Shown here in pieces: positions 14,692-22,751 of a stretch of 27,218 nt of DNA (position 1 is the stretch's first letter; each line of letters begins with the position of its first letter). Source of the stretch: Opitutaceae bacterium (GTDB lineage: Bacteria > Verrucomicrobiota > Verrucomicrobiia > Opitutales > Opitutaceae); NCBI GenBank assembly GCA_023265535.1, contig JAHFTI010000006.1, positions 1 to 27,218 on the forward strand, given 5' to 3'. Below the pieces are notes generated by a model that saw nothing but the letters and a program-made list of their open reading frames with translations, searched no databases and was not told the origin of the DNA. A program made the translations under genes and the position numbers.

Positions 14692-17600
14692 ATGCCCCGC
14701 CGGTCCCTTCTCCATTTCCGTCATCAGCCGTTGGCCGCCAAGAACGTCCCCTTTCTTGTGCGCAATATCCTGGTTGCAAGTGTCTTGGCGATGATGCCCT
14801 GGTTCTTGTCGGCTGCGACGCCTGTCCTCGCCCAGCAGGCTGCGTCCCCGGTTCCTGCCCAGGCGAGTGCGGACGACATTGTGGTGGTCGCCGGCTTCAA
14901 TGGGCAGGGCCAGCTGGGCCTTTCCCAAAACCCCCAGTTGATCGCACCCGAGGTGGTGGCCAGCGGTGTCACCGACGTCGTGGCCGCCCCCCTTTGGGCC
15001 GTCTACATCACCAAGGACAGCACCCTCTGGGGCATGGGCTTCAACTCCCACGGTCAGCTCGGACCAGTCCAAGGTCTCGTTCCCACCCCCATTCCTCTGC
15101 TCAGCAATGTGAAGGCCGCCGCCGCGGGCACCGATCACCTGCTGATTCTGACGCACGAGGGAAAACTGCTGGGCCTGGGCGACAATTCGCACTCGGAGCT
15201 GGCGCAAAGCGGCCTGGCTTTTTCCAGCCCGGTGCAGATCGCGAGCGAAGTCATCGCCATCGCCGCCGGCAGCTCCTTCAGCCTTTTCCTGAAAAAGGAC
15301 GGCACGCTCTGGGGCATGGGTGCCAACACGCTGGGCGAACTGGGTGATGGCAGCGGCGTGGTGAAGTCGACCCCTGTGCTGCTTGCCAACGACGTGGCGC
15401 AGGTGGCCGCCGCAGGTTCCAGCAGCTTCATCATCAAGAAGGATGGTTCGCTTTGGGCCTCCGGCAAGAACACCGATGGCCAGCTTGGCCTTGGCACCAG
15501 CACCCAGGTCAATGCGTTCACCCAGGTCAGCAGCGCTGTTGCCTTCGTCAGCCCCGGCACGCGCAACACGTTTTTCATCCGCACGGACGGTGTCCTGATG
15601 GGCATGGGGTTTAATCATATCGGACAGTTGGGCAACGGGGGCAGCACGACCCAGCTCTCCCCGATCACGGTCGCCGCGGACGTCACCCACGTGAGCCACT
15701 CGTACCTTCACACCGTGTACGTGGACAAGGCTGCCAGGGTCTGGGGAGCGGGCGCCAATTTCAGCGGCGAACTGGGGCTTGGCAACGCCAGCACCCCGTC
15801 GGGGTCCATGCCGCGCCAAGGGCGCTTTGACCTGAACGGCACTCGCAAGGTCGCCGCCGTCGATGATGGAACACTGTTCCTGGGTAAGGATGGCGTGCTT
15901 CGGGCCGCCGGAGACACGACGGGTGGCAGCCTGGGCGTCGAGCGGGTGCGCTCGATCACCGCGCCCGCGCGCATCGGCTCGGGCATCAAGGAGTTTTCGG
16001 TGGGCTTCGAACATTGCCTCATCCTCGGGGAGGACGGCACCCTGCTGGGGCAGGGGGCCAACGAACTCGGCCAGCTCGCCACCAGCGGCTACCTGTTCCA
16101 GTCCACGCGGGTCACACTGGCCACCGGGGTCAAGGCCGTGGCCGCCGGCCACAGCATGACTGCCTTCATCAAGACAGACGGCACGCTCTGGGCCGTTGGC
16201 CACAACACCTACGGGCAACTCAACACCGGCAACACGTATTCCACCTACGTGCCGCGCCTGGTCGACAGCGGCGTCAAAAAGGTATTCAAGACCAACTACA
16301 ACACACTCTACCTGAAGGAGGACAACACACTTTGGGGTCTTGGCCGCAACAGCTACGGCACGCTCAACGGCACGGGCACCAGCGCGCAGATGAGCCCCCT
16401 GCAACTCGCCTCGGACGTCAGCATCGCAGCCGCCGGCAACGACCACCTGCTGTATCTGAAAACCGACGGCAGCCTGTGGGCGGTCGGCTCCAACCAGTAT
16501 GGGCAGCTCGGCCTGGGTTCGCTCGTCCATAACACCGCACCCACGCAAATCGCCACGAATGTCATCAGCCTCGCCGTGGGCGACCAGCATTCTGTGTTTC
16601 TCAAGGCTGACGGCAGCGCCTGGACCATGGGGCGCAACCAGTATGGGCAGCTGGGCACGAGTGGTTCCTACCTGAGCACACCCCGGCAGCTCGCGAGCGC
16701 CGTGAGCTCCGTGGCCGCCGGTGGCAACTGCACCGCCTACCTCAGGACGGATGGCACGGCCTGGCTCCTGGGCACCACGCTCAAGGGTCTCTATGACGCG
16801 TCCGCCACCGCGGTGCAGGTCGGCTCGGACGTGACGGGCATCGAGGTGGGGACCAACACCCTGCTCCTGCGCCTCAAGTCGACGGCAGCGGTCATCGCCT
16901 CCAACGTCGCCCCCACAATCACTGACATCAGCGACCAGTTCACGGTGCAGGGCCGTGCCACCGAGCCCGCCAGCTTCACGGTCGGCGATGCCAACGGGGG
17001 CGCCGCCTCGCTCATCGTGACCGCCCGCTCGAGCAATGCGGTGCTGGTGCCTGACACCCAAATTCTCCTGGGCAACCGTGGCACCACGCGCACGGTGTGC
17101 GTTCTTCCCACCCCTGGCCTGGAGGGGGTGGCGACAATCACGGTCACGGTCTCCGACGGCCAGGCCAGCGCTTCGGACAGCTTTGTGCTGACGGTCAACA
17201 AGGTGCCTGCCCTGGCCAACATCTCCGCCCGCGCCAAGGTGGCCGACAAGGACAACCTGCTGGTGCCCGGCTTCGTCCTTTCGGGGCCCGCAGGCACCCG
17301 CAAGCGCATGCTCATCCGTGCGGTCGGTGCCCGACTCGCCGATTTCGGACTGCCGCTCGGGGAGTTGCTCACCGACCCGACCCTCACGCTTTTCCGCACC
17401 GACCTCGAGGCCGTGCAACAGGTCGCGGTCAACGACGACTGGACCGATGCGGCGAATTACGAGGACATCAACAAGTCCTGCCATGCGGTGGGAGCCTTTG
17501 CGCTCAAGGCCGCGGCCTCGGGTGGCACCGATGACACCCGCTCCTCCGCGCTCCTCGTGGACCTTGAACCGGGCAGCTACACAGCCGAGTGCAAGGGCAA

Positions 17601-18078
17601 GGGTGCCGCCACCGGCATCGCCTTGGTCGAGGTCTATGATGTCTCCGGCGCCAGCTCCCAGTTGGTCAATGTCTCCAACCGCGGCTATGTGGGCAGCGGA
17701 AACAACGTGATGGTCCCTGGGCTCGTGGTCGACGGCTCCGTCTCCAAGACCTACCTCATCCGCGGCGTCGGTCCCGGGCTTTCGCAGTTCGGCGTGGGCG
17801 GTGTGCTCGAGGATCCGAAGATCACGCTGCACAGGATCACCGATGGCACCGCCACCGTCGTGGCGACCAGCGACAACTGGTCGGATCTGCCGGCCAACAA
17901 GAGTGCCGTGCTTGCCGCCGGCCAGACGGTGAAGGCCTTTGCCATGACGTCCAACGAGGCCGATTCGAAGGATGCCGCCCTGGTCGTCACGCTCGCGCCC
18001 GGCCTCTACACGGTCACCTGCGAAGGGGTCGGCGGCAGCAGCGGCGTCGCAATCGTCGAGGTGTACGAAGTGCCTTGA
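14692..18078 (+). CDS. Secreted RCC1-repeat protein with Ig-like and tandem C-terminal domains
   Basis: A 1128-residue exported protein. The N-terminus has a long basic region and a hydrophobic segment (NILVASVLAMMPWFL) ending in VLA before QQA, a signal peptide. From about residue 55 to 710 there are about 14 RCC1-type repeats of 45-55 residues, each with a G-x-N-x-x-GQLG core and a preceding LWxMG or LWAVG; this number could make two seven-bladed propellers. Next comes an Ig/cadherin-like domain (NVAPTITDISDQF to DSFVLTVN). The last 290 residues are two tandem copies of a domain with RMLIRAVGARLADFG / TYLIRGVGPGLSQFG, DDW or DNW and a closing VALVEVYD-like strand. The role is probably extracellular binding or surface structure. 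The ATG at 14692 is preferred to a TTG at 14668. The antisense strand is open over the whole gene. Confidence 0.85.
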   Translation: MPRRSLLHFRHQPLAAKNVPFLVRNILVASVLAMMPWFLSAATPVLAQQAASPVPAQASADDIVVVAGFNGQGQLGLSQNPQLIAPEVVASGVTDVVAAPLWAVYITKDSTLWGMGFNSHGQLGPVQGLVPTPIPLLSNVKAAAAGTDHLLILTHEGKLLGLGDNSHSELAQSGLAFSSPVQIASEVIAIAAGSSFSLFLKKDGTLWGMGANTLGELGDGSGVVKSTPVLLANDVAQVAAAGSSSFIIKKDGSLWASGKNTDGQLGLGTSTQVNAFTQVSSAVAFVSPGTRNTFFIRTDGVLMGMGFNHIGQLGNGGSTTQLSPITVAADVTHVSHSYLHTVYVDKAARVWGAGANFSGELGLGNASTPSGSMPRQGRFDLNGTRKVAAVDDGTLFLGKDGVLRAAGDTTGGSLGVERVRSITAPARIGSGIKEFSVGFEHCLILGEDGTLLGQGANELGQLATSGYLFQSTRVTLATGVKAVAAGHSMTAFIKTDGTLWAVGHNTYGQLNTGNTYSTYVPRLVDSGVKKVFKTNYNTLYLKEDNTLWGLGRNSYGTLNGTGTSAQMSPLQLASDVSIAAAGNDHLLYLKTDGSLWAVGSNQYGQLGLGSLVHNTAPTQIATNVISLAVGDQHSVFLKADGSAWTMGRNQYGQLGTSGSYLSTPRQLASAVSSVAAGGNCTAYLRTDGTAWLLGTTLKGLYDASATAVQVGSDVTGIEVGTNTLLLRLKSTAAVIASNVAPTITDISDQFTVQGRATEPASFTVGDANGGAASLIVTARSSNAVLVPDTQILLGNRGTTRTVCVLPTPGLEGVATITVTVSDGQASASDSFVLTVNKVPALANISARAKVADKDNLLVPGFVLSGPAGTRKRMLIRAVGARLADFGLPLGELLTDPTLTLFRTDLEAVQQVAVNDDWTDAANYEDINKSCHAVGAFALKAAASGGTDDTRSSALLVDLEPGSYTAECKGKGAATGIALVEVYDVSGASSQLVNVSNRGYVGSGNNVMVPGLVVDGSVSKTYLIRGVGPGLSQFGVGGVLEDPKITLHRITDGTATVVATSDNWSDLPANKSAVLAAGQTVKAFAMTSNEADSKDAALVVTLAPGLYTVTCEGVGGSSGVAIVEVYEVP

Positions 18079-18132
18079 AGGATGGGGAGCCCCGAGAGGG
18101 GAACCAGCCTTGTGTCAGTACCTGGGAGGTTT

Positions 18133-18152
18133 CTCTCCTCTCCTCTCCTCTC
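18133..18152. repeat. CTCTC microsatellite, four perfect copies
   Basis: Four head-to-tail CTCTC units between the convergent ends of the RCC1-repeat gene and the VWA gene. It is a simple pyrimidine tract (purine on the other strand) outside coding sequence, and may vary in copy number by slippage. Any role in termination is unproven. Confidence 0.8.
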
Positions 18153-18192
18153 GTCCCGCGGCGCGGCAGGATCTTGCGCACGTGGGTGACCC

Positions 18193-19392
18193 TCACTTTT
18201 CCCCCCGCTCCAACTTCAGTCCGCGCTGCTGAGCCCAGAGGTGCAGGTCCTGGCGGCTGAGGGCGGCGGCGATCATCTCGGGGAACTGGTCGGGGGTGCA
18301 GGCGAAGACGGGCATTCCCATGCTGGCGAGGCGGGCGGCGTTGGCATGGTCGTAGATGGGGGCGCCCTGGTCGCTCAGCGCGAGCAGGCAGATCATGTTC
18401 ACGCCGGCGGCGGCGAGGGCGGCGGCGCGCTGGAGCATGCCGTCGTTGTTGCCGCCCTCGTAGAGGTCCGAGATGAGCAGCAGCGTGGTGTCGTGGGGGC
18501 GTTGCACCAGGCCGGTGCAATAGCTGAGGGCCTTGTGGATGTCGGTGCCGCCTCCCAGCTGTGCGCCGAAGAGCAGGTCGACGGGGTCGTTGAGCTCGGC
18601 GGTGAGGTCGACCACGGCCGTGTCGAAAAGGACCATGCGTGTGGTCAGCGCCGGCAGCGAGGCCATCACCGCTCCGAAGATTGACGAGTACACGACGGAG
18701 CCGGCCATGGAGCCGCTCTGGTCCACGCACAGGATCACGTCCTTGAGGGAACTGCGCTTGCGTCCGTGCCCCACGAGCGTCTCGGCAATGATCGTGCGGC
18801 GATCGGGCTGGTAGTTCCTGAGGTTCGCCCGGATCGTGCGATTCCAGTCGATCTCGCGCTGGCGCGGGCGGCGGTTGCGCACCGAGCGCGCCAGGGCGCC
18901 GCGCACGGCCTGCCGGAGCGGTTCCGCCAGCCTGTGCTCGATGTCCTCCACCACGCGCCGCACCACCTGGCGCGCCGTGTCCTTGGTGCGGTTGGGGATG
19001 ACTCGGCTGAGTGAGAGCAGCGTCGCCACGAGGTGCACGTCGGGCTCCGCCGCGGCGAGCATCTCCGGCTCCAGCAGCATCTGCCGCAGGTTGAGGCGTT
19101 CAAGCGCGTCGCGTTGCATCACCTGCACCACGCCCGCCGGGAAATAGCTGCGGATGTCGCCCAGCCAGCGGGCCACATTGGGCGCAGAGGCCCCGAGCCC
19201 ACCGCGTTGGCCCTTGGCTGCAGCATCGTCGCTGCTGCGGTAGAGTGCCTCCAGCGCGGCATCCATCGCGAGGTCATCGCCCGTGAGGAGGGAGGACGGG
19301 GAGTCGGCTGCCTCGCGGCCGAGAATGAGGCGCCAGCGGCGCGCGGCCTCGTCCGGTGTCCCGGGCTGTGGGGTGGGGACCTGGTTGCTCAT
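18193..19392 (-). CDS. VWA-domain protein, last gene of the five-gene operon
   Basis: A 399-residue cytoplasmic protein. The first 200 residues are helical and unrecognised (RSYFPAGVVQVMQRDALERL; many Arg near 170-190). The C-terminal von Willebrand A domain has a complete MIDAS: D224-Q-S-G-S228, T283 in GGGTDIHKAL, and ISDLYEGG. VWA proteins beside MoxR ATPases usually act as the substrate-recognition or metal-chelating partner of the AAA+ ring, like CoxE/CbbO-type pairs. The ATG at 19392 overlaps the TGA of the DUF5682 gene (ATGA), so the two are translationally coupled. No signal peptide is present. Only 114 bp separate it from the convergent RCC1-repeat gene. Confidence 0.88.
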   Translation of the reverse strand: MSNQVPTPQPGTPDEAARRWRLILGREAADSPSSLLTGDDLAMDAALEALYRSSDDAAAKGQRGGLGASAPNVARWLGDIRSYFPAGVVQVMQRDALERLNLRQMLLEPEMLAAAEPDVHLVATLLSLSRVIPNRTKDTARQVVRRVVEDIEHRLAEPLRQAVRGALARSVRNRRPRQREIDWNRTIRANLRNYQPDRRTIIAETLVGHGRKRSSLKDVILCVDQSGSMAGSVVYSSIFGAVMASLPALTTRMVLFDTAVVDLTAELNDPVDLLFGAQLGGGTDIHKALSYCTGLVQRPHDTTLLLISDLYEGGNNDGMLQRAAALAAAGVNMICLLALSDQGAPIYDHANAARLASMGMPVFACTPDQFPEMIAAALSRQDLHLWAQQRGLKLERGEK

Positions 19393-21659
19393 GGGGAGGA
19401 GGGCGCGGAGGGGGCTGGTTTGCCGAGCAGGCTCAGGAGGGTGGGAAGGACCTGCGCGACGCGCAGCGGGTCGAGCGAAAGGTCTCCATCACTGGTGCCG
19501 GACTGGCGCGTCCGGGCGCGGCCAAGGCACGACAAGACCTGGCTGCGTTCGGGGGCGGTGAAGGTGGAGAAGGTCCTGCGCAGCAGGGGAAGCGTCTCCG
19601 TGAAGGCCTCCGCCCCCAGACTGGCAACCCAGGCCTCGAGCAGGGGCAGGAGCGTGGCCTCGTGGATCAGCACGGTGGCATTGCCACTCAGGAAGCCCTC
19701 AAGCCAGGCGGCGACGCGGGCCGGCCCCTGCGCGTGCGAGAGGGCGTGGCTGAGCGCACGTTCCGCCTCCGTCGACTCGAGGTGACCCTGCTCGAGCAGC
19801 AGGCGCAGCGCCGCGCCTGCCAGTAGGGGATGGGTGGGCTCGCTCTCCAGGAGTTTCCGCAGGACACGCACCCAGTCCTCGCGCCACGGGCTTTCAAGCA
19901 GGCCCAGTGCGGCGTTGAACTCCCTCACGACGGGGTGCCAGCCTGACGCGGCCTCGTCGTCGATTCCCGCAACGGCGGACAGGAGGCCCACGTGGACGCG
20001 GGCGATGAGTCCGTCGAGGATGTGTTGCACCTGGCTGGCGTCGGTCTGGCGCACATTGCCATAGCGCGCCAGGCGTGCGAGGGCGGGCACGGTGCGCGCC
20101 AGCCGGAGCACATCGTCGCCCAGCGCGGCCTCCTGCCCGATGCGCCGGATCAGGTGCGCGCCTGCCAGGGGCAGGTTCGCCAGAAGCGTTGTCTCAAGCA
20201 GGGCGCACAGGGACTCGAGCGTGGCGGCGGGGCCAGCCTTGTCGTTCACGGCCGCGTTTGCGGCGGTTTCCACGGTGTTGCCGAAGCGCGAGGCATCGAT
20301 CATCGCGAGCGCGAACTCCGGTTTCCATTCCAGGGTCCAGGCCTCCTTGAAGGTGCCCTTGCCCGAAGCCGTGGCGCGCCGTCCCCAGGTCACGCCCAGG
20401 AGGTCCAGGCGGTGCAAGAACTCGCTGCGCTCCAGGCCGGTCGGCTCGCGCAGGTCCAGCTCAAGCTGGGTCTGGCTCGCCGCGGGCTTGAGCCGCAGTC
20501 GGCGTTGGGTGGCCTCGATGTCCTGCTGCAGGGGAAGTTGCGCCACACCCTCGGGCACCTGCCCCAGGCGGTCGCCCACGTGAAGCTCGCGTGCGACGAG
20601 CTTCATCGGGCCGGCGTCGCCCCCGCAGAACACCGCGAGTGCGGCCTCGTTCAGCTCCGGCAGGCCCGGGATGGGGCGGCCGCGAAAGGCGGCCAGGTTT
20701 TCCGCAAGGCGGACGCGATCGATCACCTGTGCCGTCGAGGCGTCGAGGTCGCGCTTGCGAAGGATGCGCGCGACCTTCGCGAGCCAGCGCGCAGTGAGGC
20801 GTGAATCGTGGCGGTGTTTCCAGAGGTGCTCGTACCAGCCGGGGGAATCGATGCCCGCGCCGTACCCGCTCGCGGCGCAGAGACGCTGGTAGGTCCAGGG
20901 GACCCAGGTGGCGCCGACCTTGCACTTGGGCAGTCCCTTCAGGAGTTCGTTGTCGGCGGACACCTTGGGCGGGTGGGCGAGGGCGGGGGCATGCCACGCG
21001 CCGCACACGACGGCGATCGTGCCGAGGAATTCTCGCTGCGCCTCGCGCAGCACGCGCCGCATCCACGCCTCGCGCAACTCTTCCTCGCGCTGCTCGCCGC
21101 AGCCGGGCGACTTCAGTTCGGCGCGCAACGCGGTCATGACCTCCAGGATCGCCTCGAACATGCCGGCGGGATCGCCGCGTTCCTCCACGCGGTCGTTCCA
21201 CCAGCGCTCGCCGTCGCTGTAGCCGTCGGCCTTCGCAAGCCAGAGCAGCGGGTCGCCGCGGAGTTCGTCGTCGGGATCCACGCGGACTGCGCCGTCGGGC
21301 AGCGGGGTTTCCGCCTCGGGTGACTTCTCGTCGCGCAGGGCAAAACGATGCTGCCAGGGGAAATCCATGAAACGCACCGGAACCTGGTGGGCCACCGCCC
21401 AGCGCAGCGCCTGCCACTCGGGGGAAAACTCGGCGAAGGGATAGAAGACGGCCTGGCGCGGATCATCCGTCCGGTGCACCAGCAGGGCGACGGGAGGAAC
21501 CATGCCCTCCCTTGCCACGCAGGGGATCAGGGCATCCGCATCGGGGGGGCCCTCGATCAGGACGACGGCCGGCTGGAGGGTGTCCAGCGCGGCAGCCACG
21601 CTTCGGGCGCAGCCCGGGCCGTGGTGGCGGATGCCGAGGATTGAGACGGTGCCGGCCAT
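19389..21659 (-). CDS. DUF5682 family protein, possible Tiki/TraB/EreA-like hydrolase
   Basis: A 756-residue protein that I assign to DUF5682 from its N-terminus (ILGIRHHGPGCARSVAAAL). The first 230 residues carry G9-I-R-H12, E36 in VVLIEGPPDAD, an Arg-rich helix LREAWMRRVL, and G220-A-W-H223 in IAVVCGAWHAPAL. Two GxxH motifs bracketing a conserved Glu are the hallmark of the Tiki/TraB/EreA superfamily of metal-linked hydrolases; assigning this protein there is my inference, not an established fact. The remaining 500 residues look alpha-helical and repeat-like and have no known motif. It starts 9 nt after the MoxR stop and overlaps the VWA start by 4 nt. It is the most likely catalytic member of the operon. 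Confidence 0.82.
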   Translation of the reverse strand: MAGTVSILGIRHHGPGCARSVAAALDTLQPAVVLIEGPPDADALIPCVAREGMVPPVALLVHRTDDPRQAVFYPFAEFSPEWQALRWAVAHQVPVRFMDFPWQHRFALRDEKSPEAETPLPDGAVRVDPDDELRGDPLLWLAKADGYSDGERWWNDRVEERGDPAGMFEAILEVMTALRAELKSPGCGEQREEELREAWMRRVLREAQREFLGTIAVVCGAWHAPALAHPPKVSADNELLKGLPKCKVGATWVPWTYQRLCAASGYGAGIDSPGWYEHLWKHRHDSRLTARWLAKVARILRKRDLDASTAQVIDRVRLAENLAAFRGRPIPGLPELNEAALAVFCGGDAGPMKLVARELHVGDRLGQVPEGVAQLPLQQDIEATQRRLRLKPAASQTQLELDLREPTGLERSEFLHRLDLLGVTWGRRATASGKGTFKEAWTLEWKPEFALAMIDASRFGNTVETAANAAVNDKAGPAATLESLCALLETTLLANLPLAGAHLIRRIGQEAALGDDVLRLARTVPALARLARYGNVRQTDASQVQHILDGLIARVHVGLLSAVAGIDDEAASGWHPVVREFNAALGLLESPWREDWVRVLRKLLESEPTHPLLAGAALRLLLEQGHLESTEAERALSHALSHAQGPARVAAWLEGFLSGNATVLIHEATLLPLLEAWVASLGAEAFTETLPLLRRTFSTFTAPERSQVLSCLGRARTRQSGTSDGDLSLDPLRVAQVLPTLLSLLGKPAPSAPSSP

Positions 21660-21668
21660 GGTGCTGGC

Positions 21669-22751
21669 TCAGGCGAGCTGGTCGCGGCAGGCGCGGTACA
21701 GGTCCTTCCAACCGTCGCGCTCCTTGACGACGGTCTCGAGGTATTCCCTGAGGACGAGGGTGTCCTGGACCGGGTCCTTGACGATAGCGCCCACCATGCC
21801 GGAGGCGAGGTCACCGGCCGAGAGGGTGCCGTCGCCGAAATGTGCGGAGAGGGCCATGCCGTTGGTGACGACGGAAATCGCCTCGGCCGTGCTCAGCGTG
21901 CCGCTGGGCGATTTCACCTTGGCCTTGCCGTCGGCGGTGGCGCCGGAGCGCAGCTCGCGGAAGATCGTGACGACGCGCCGGATCTGTTCGAGGGCGGGGG
22001 GCTCGGCGGGCAACTCAAGCGCGCGGCTGAGGCTGGCGACGCGCGCCTGCACGATCTCGACCTCGGCGTCGGCGGTGTCGGGCAGGGGGAGCACGACCGT
22101 GTTGAAGCGGCGGCGCAGGGCGCTGGAGAGTTCGTTGACGCCGCGGTCGCGGCTGTTCGCGGTGGCGATCACGTTGAAACCCTTGGCCGCCTGCACGCTC
22201 AGGCCGAGCTCGGGCACCGGCAGCACCTTCTCGGAGAGGATCGTGATGAGGGTGTCCTGCACGTCCGAGGGGATGCGGGTCAACTCCTCCACGCGGCAGA
22301 GTTTTCCCTCGCGCATGGCCTTGAGCATGGGGCTGGCCACAAGGGCCTTTTCCGTGGGGCCCTCGGCGAGGAGCAGGGCGTAGTTCCAGGAGTAGCGCAT
22401 CGACTCCTCGCCCGTGCCCGAGGTGCCCTGGACGAGCAGGGTGGAGTTGCCGCAGATGGCGGCGGAGAGGTGTTCCGACACCCAGGTTTTCGCCGTGCCG
22501 GGGACGCCCAGCAGGAGCAGGGCGCGGTCGGTGGCGAGGGTGGAGACCGCGATCTCGATGGTGCGGCGATCTCCGATGTACTTGGGTGTGATCACGGTGC
22601 CATCGGGCAGGGTGCAGCCCAGCACGTAGCTTGAGACGGCCCAGGGGGAGAGGGACCAGTCGGGGGGGCGGGGGCGGCTGTCTTGGGCGGCCAGCGAGGC
22701 AAGTTCGGCGGCATTCTGGCGCTCGGCGGTTTCGCGTAGGACTTGGTTCAT
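21669..22751 (-). CDS. MoxR-type AAA+ ATPase
   Basis: A 360-residue AAA+ ATPase from the ATG at 22751. Walker A is GVPGTAKT (82-89). The Walker B position reads LCRVEELTRIP (151-161), with Glu where most MoxR proteins have Asp before the catalytic Glu. Sensor 1 is ATANSRD (186-192) and the arginine finger region is ALRRRFNTV (201-209). This is the MoxR/helix-2-insert pattern, and these ATPases form hexamers that remodel or load cofactors into partners with a VWA protein. The ATG overlaps the DUF5691 TGA (ATGA). The frame remains open upstream to 23249, but that extra N-terminus is low-complexity Pro/Arg/Ala sequence antiparallel to no family feature and overlaps DUF5691, so it is rejected. 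Confidence 0.92.
   Translation of the reverse strand: MNQVLRETAERQNAAELASLAAQDSRPRPPDWSLSPWAVSSYVLGCTLPDGTVITPKYIGDRRTIEIAVSTLATDRALLLLGVPGTAKTWVSEHLSAAICGNSTLLVQGTSGTGEESMRYSWNYALLLAEGPTEKALVASPMLKAMREGKLCRVEELTRIPSDVQDTLITILSEKVLPVPELGLSVQAAKGFNVIATANSRDRGVNELSSALRRRFNTVVLPLPDTADAEVEIVQARVASLSRALELPAEPPALEQIRRVVTIFRELRSGATADGKAKVKSPSGTLSTAEAISVVTNGMALSAHFGDGTLSAGDLASGMVGAIVKDPVQDTLVLREYLETVVKERDGWKDLYRACRDQLA

Noticed and set aside
14548..17832. Open frame of 1094 codons on the minus strand opposite the RCC1-repeat gene
   Set aside because: The plus strand has a signal peptide, clear repeats and known domains. The antisense product is Gly/Ala/Arg/His-rich without motifs, as expected from strong GC3 bias.
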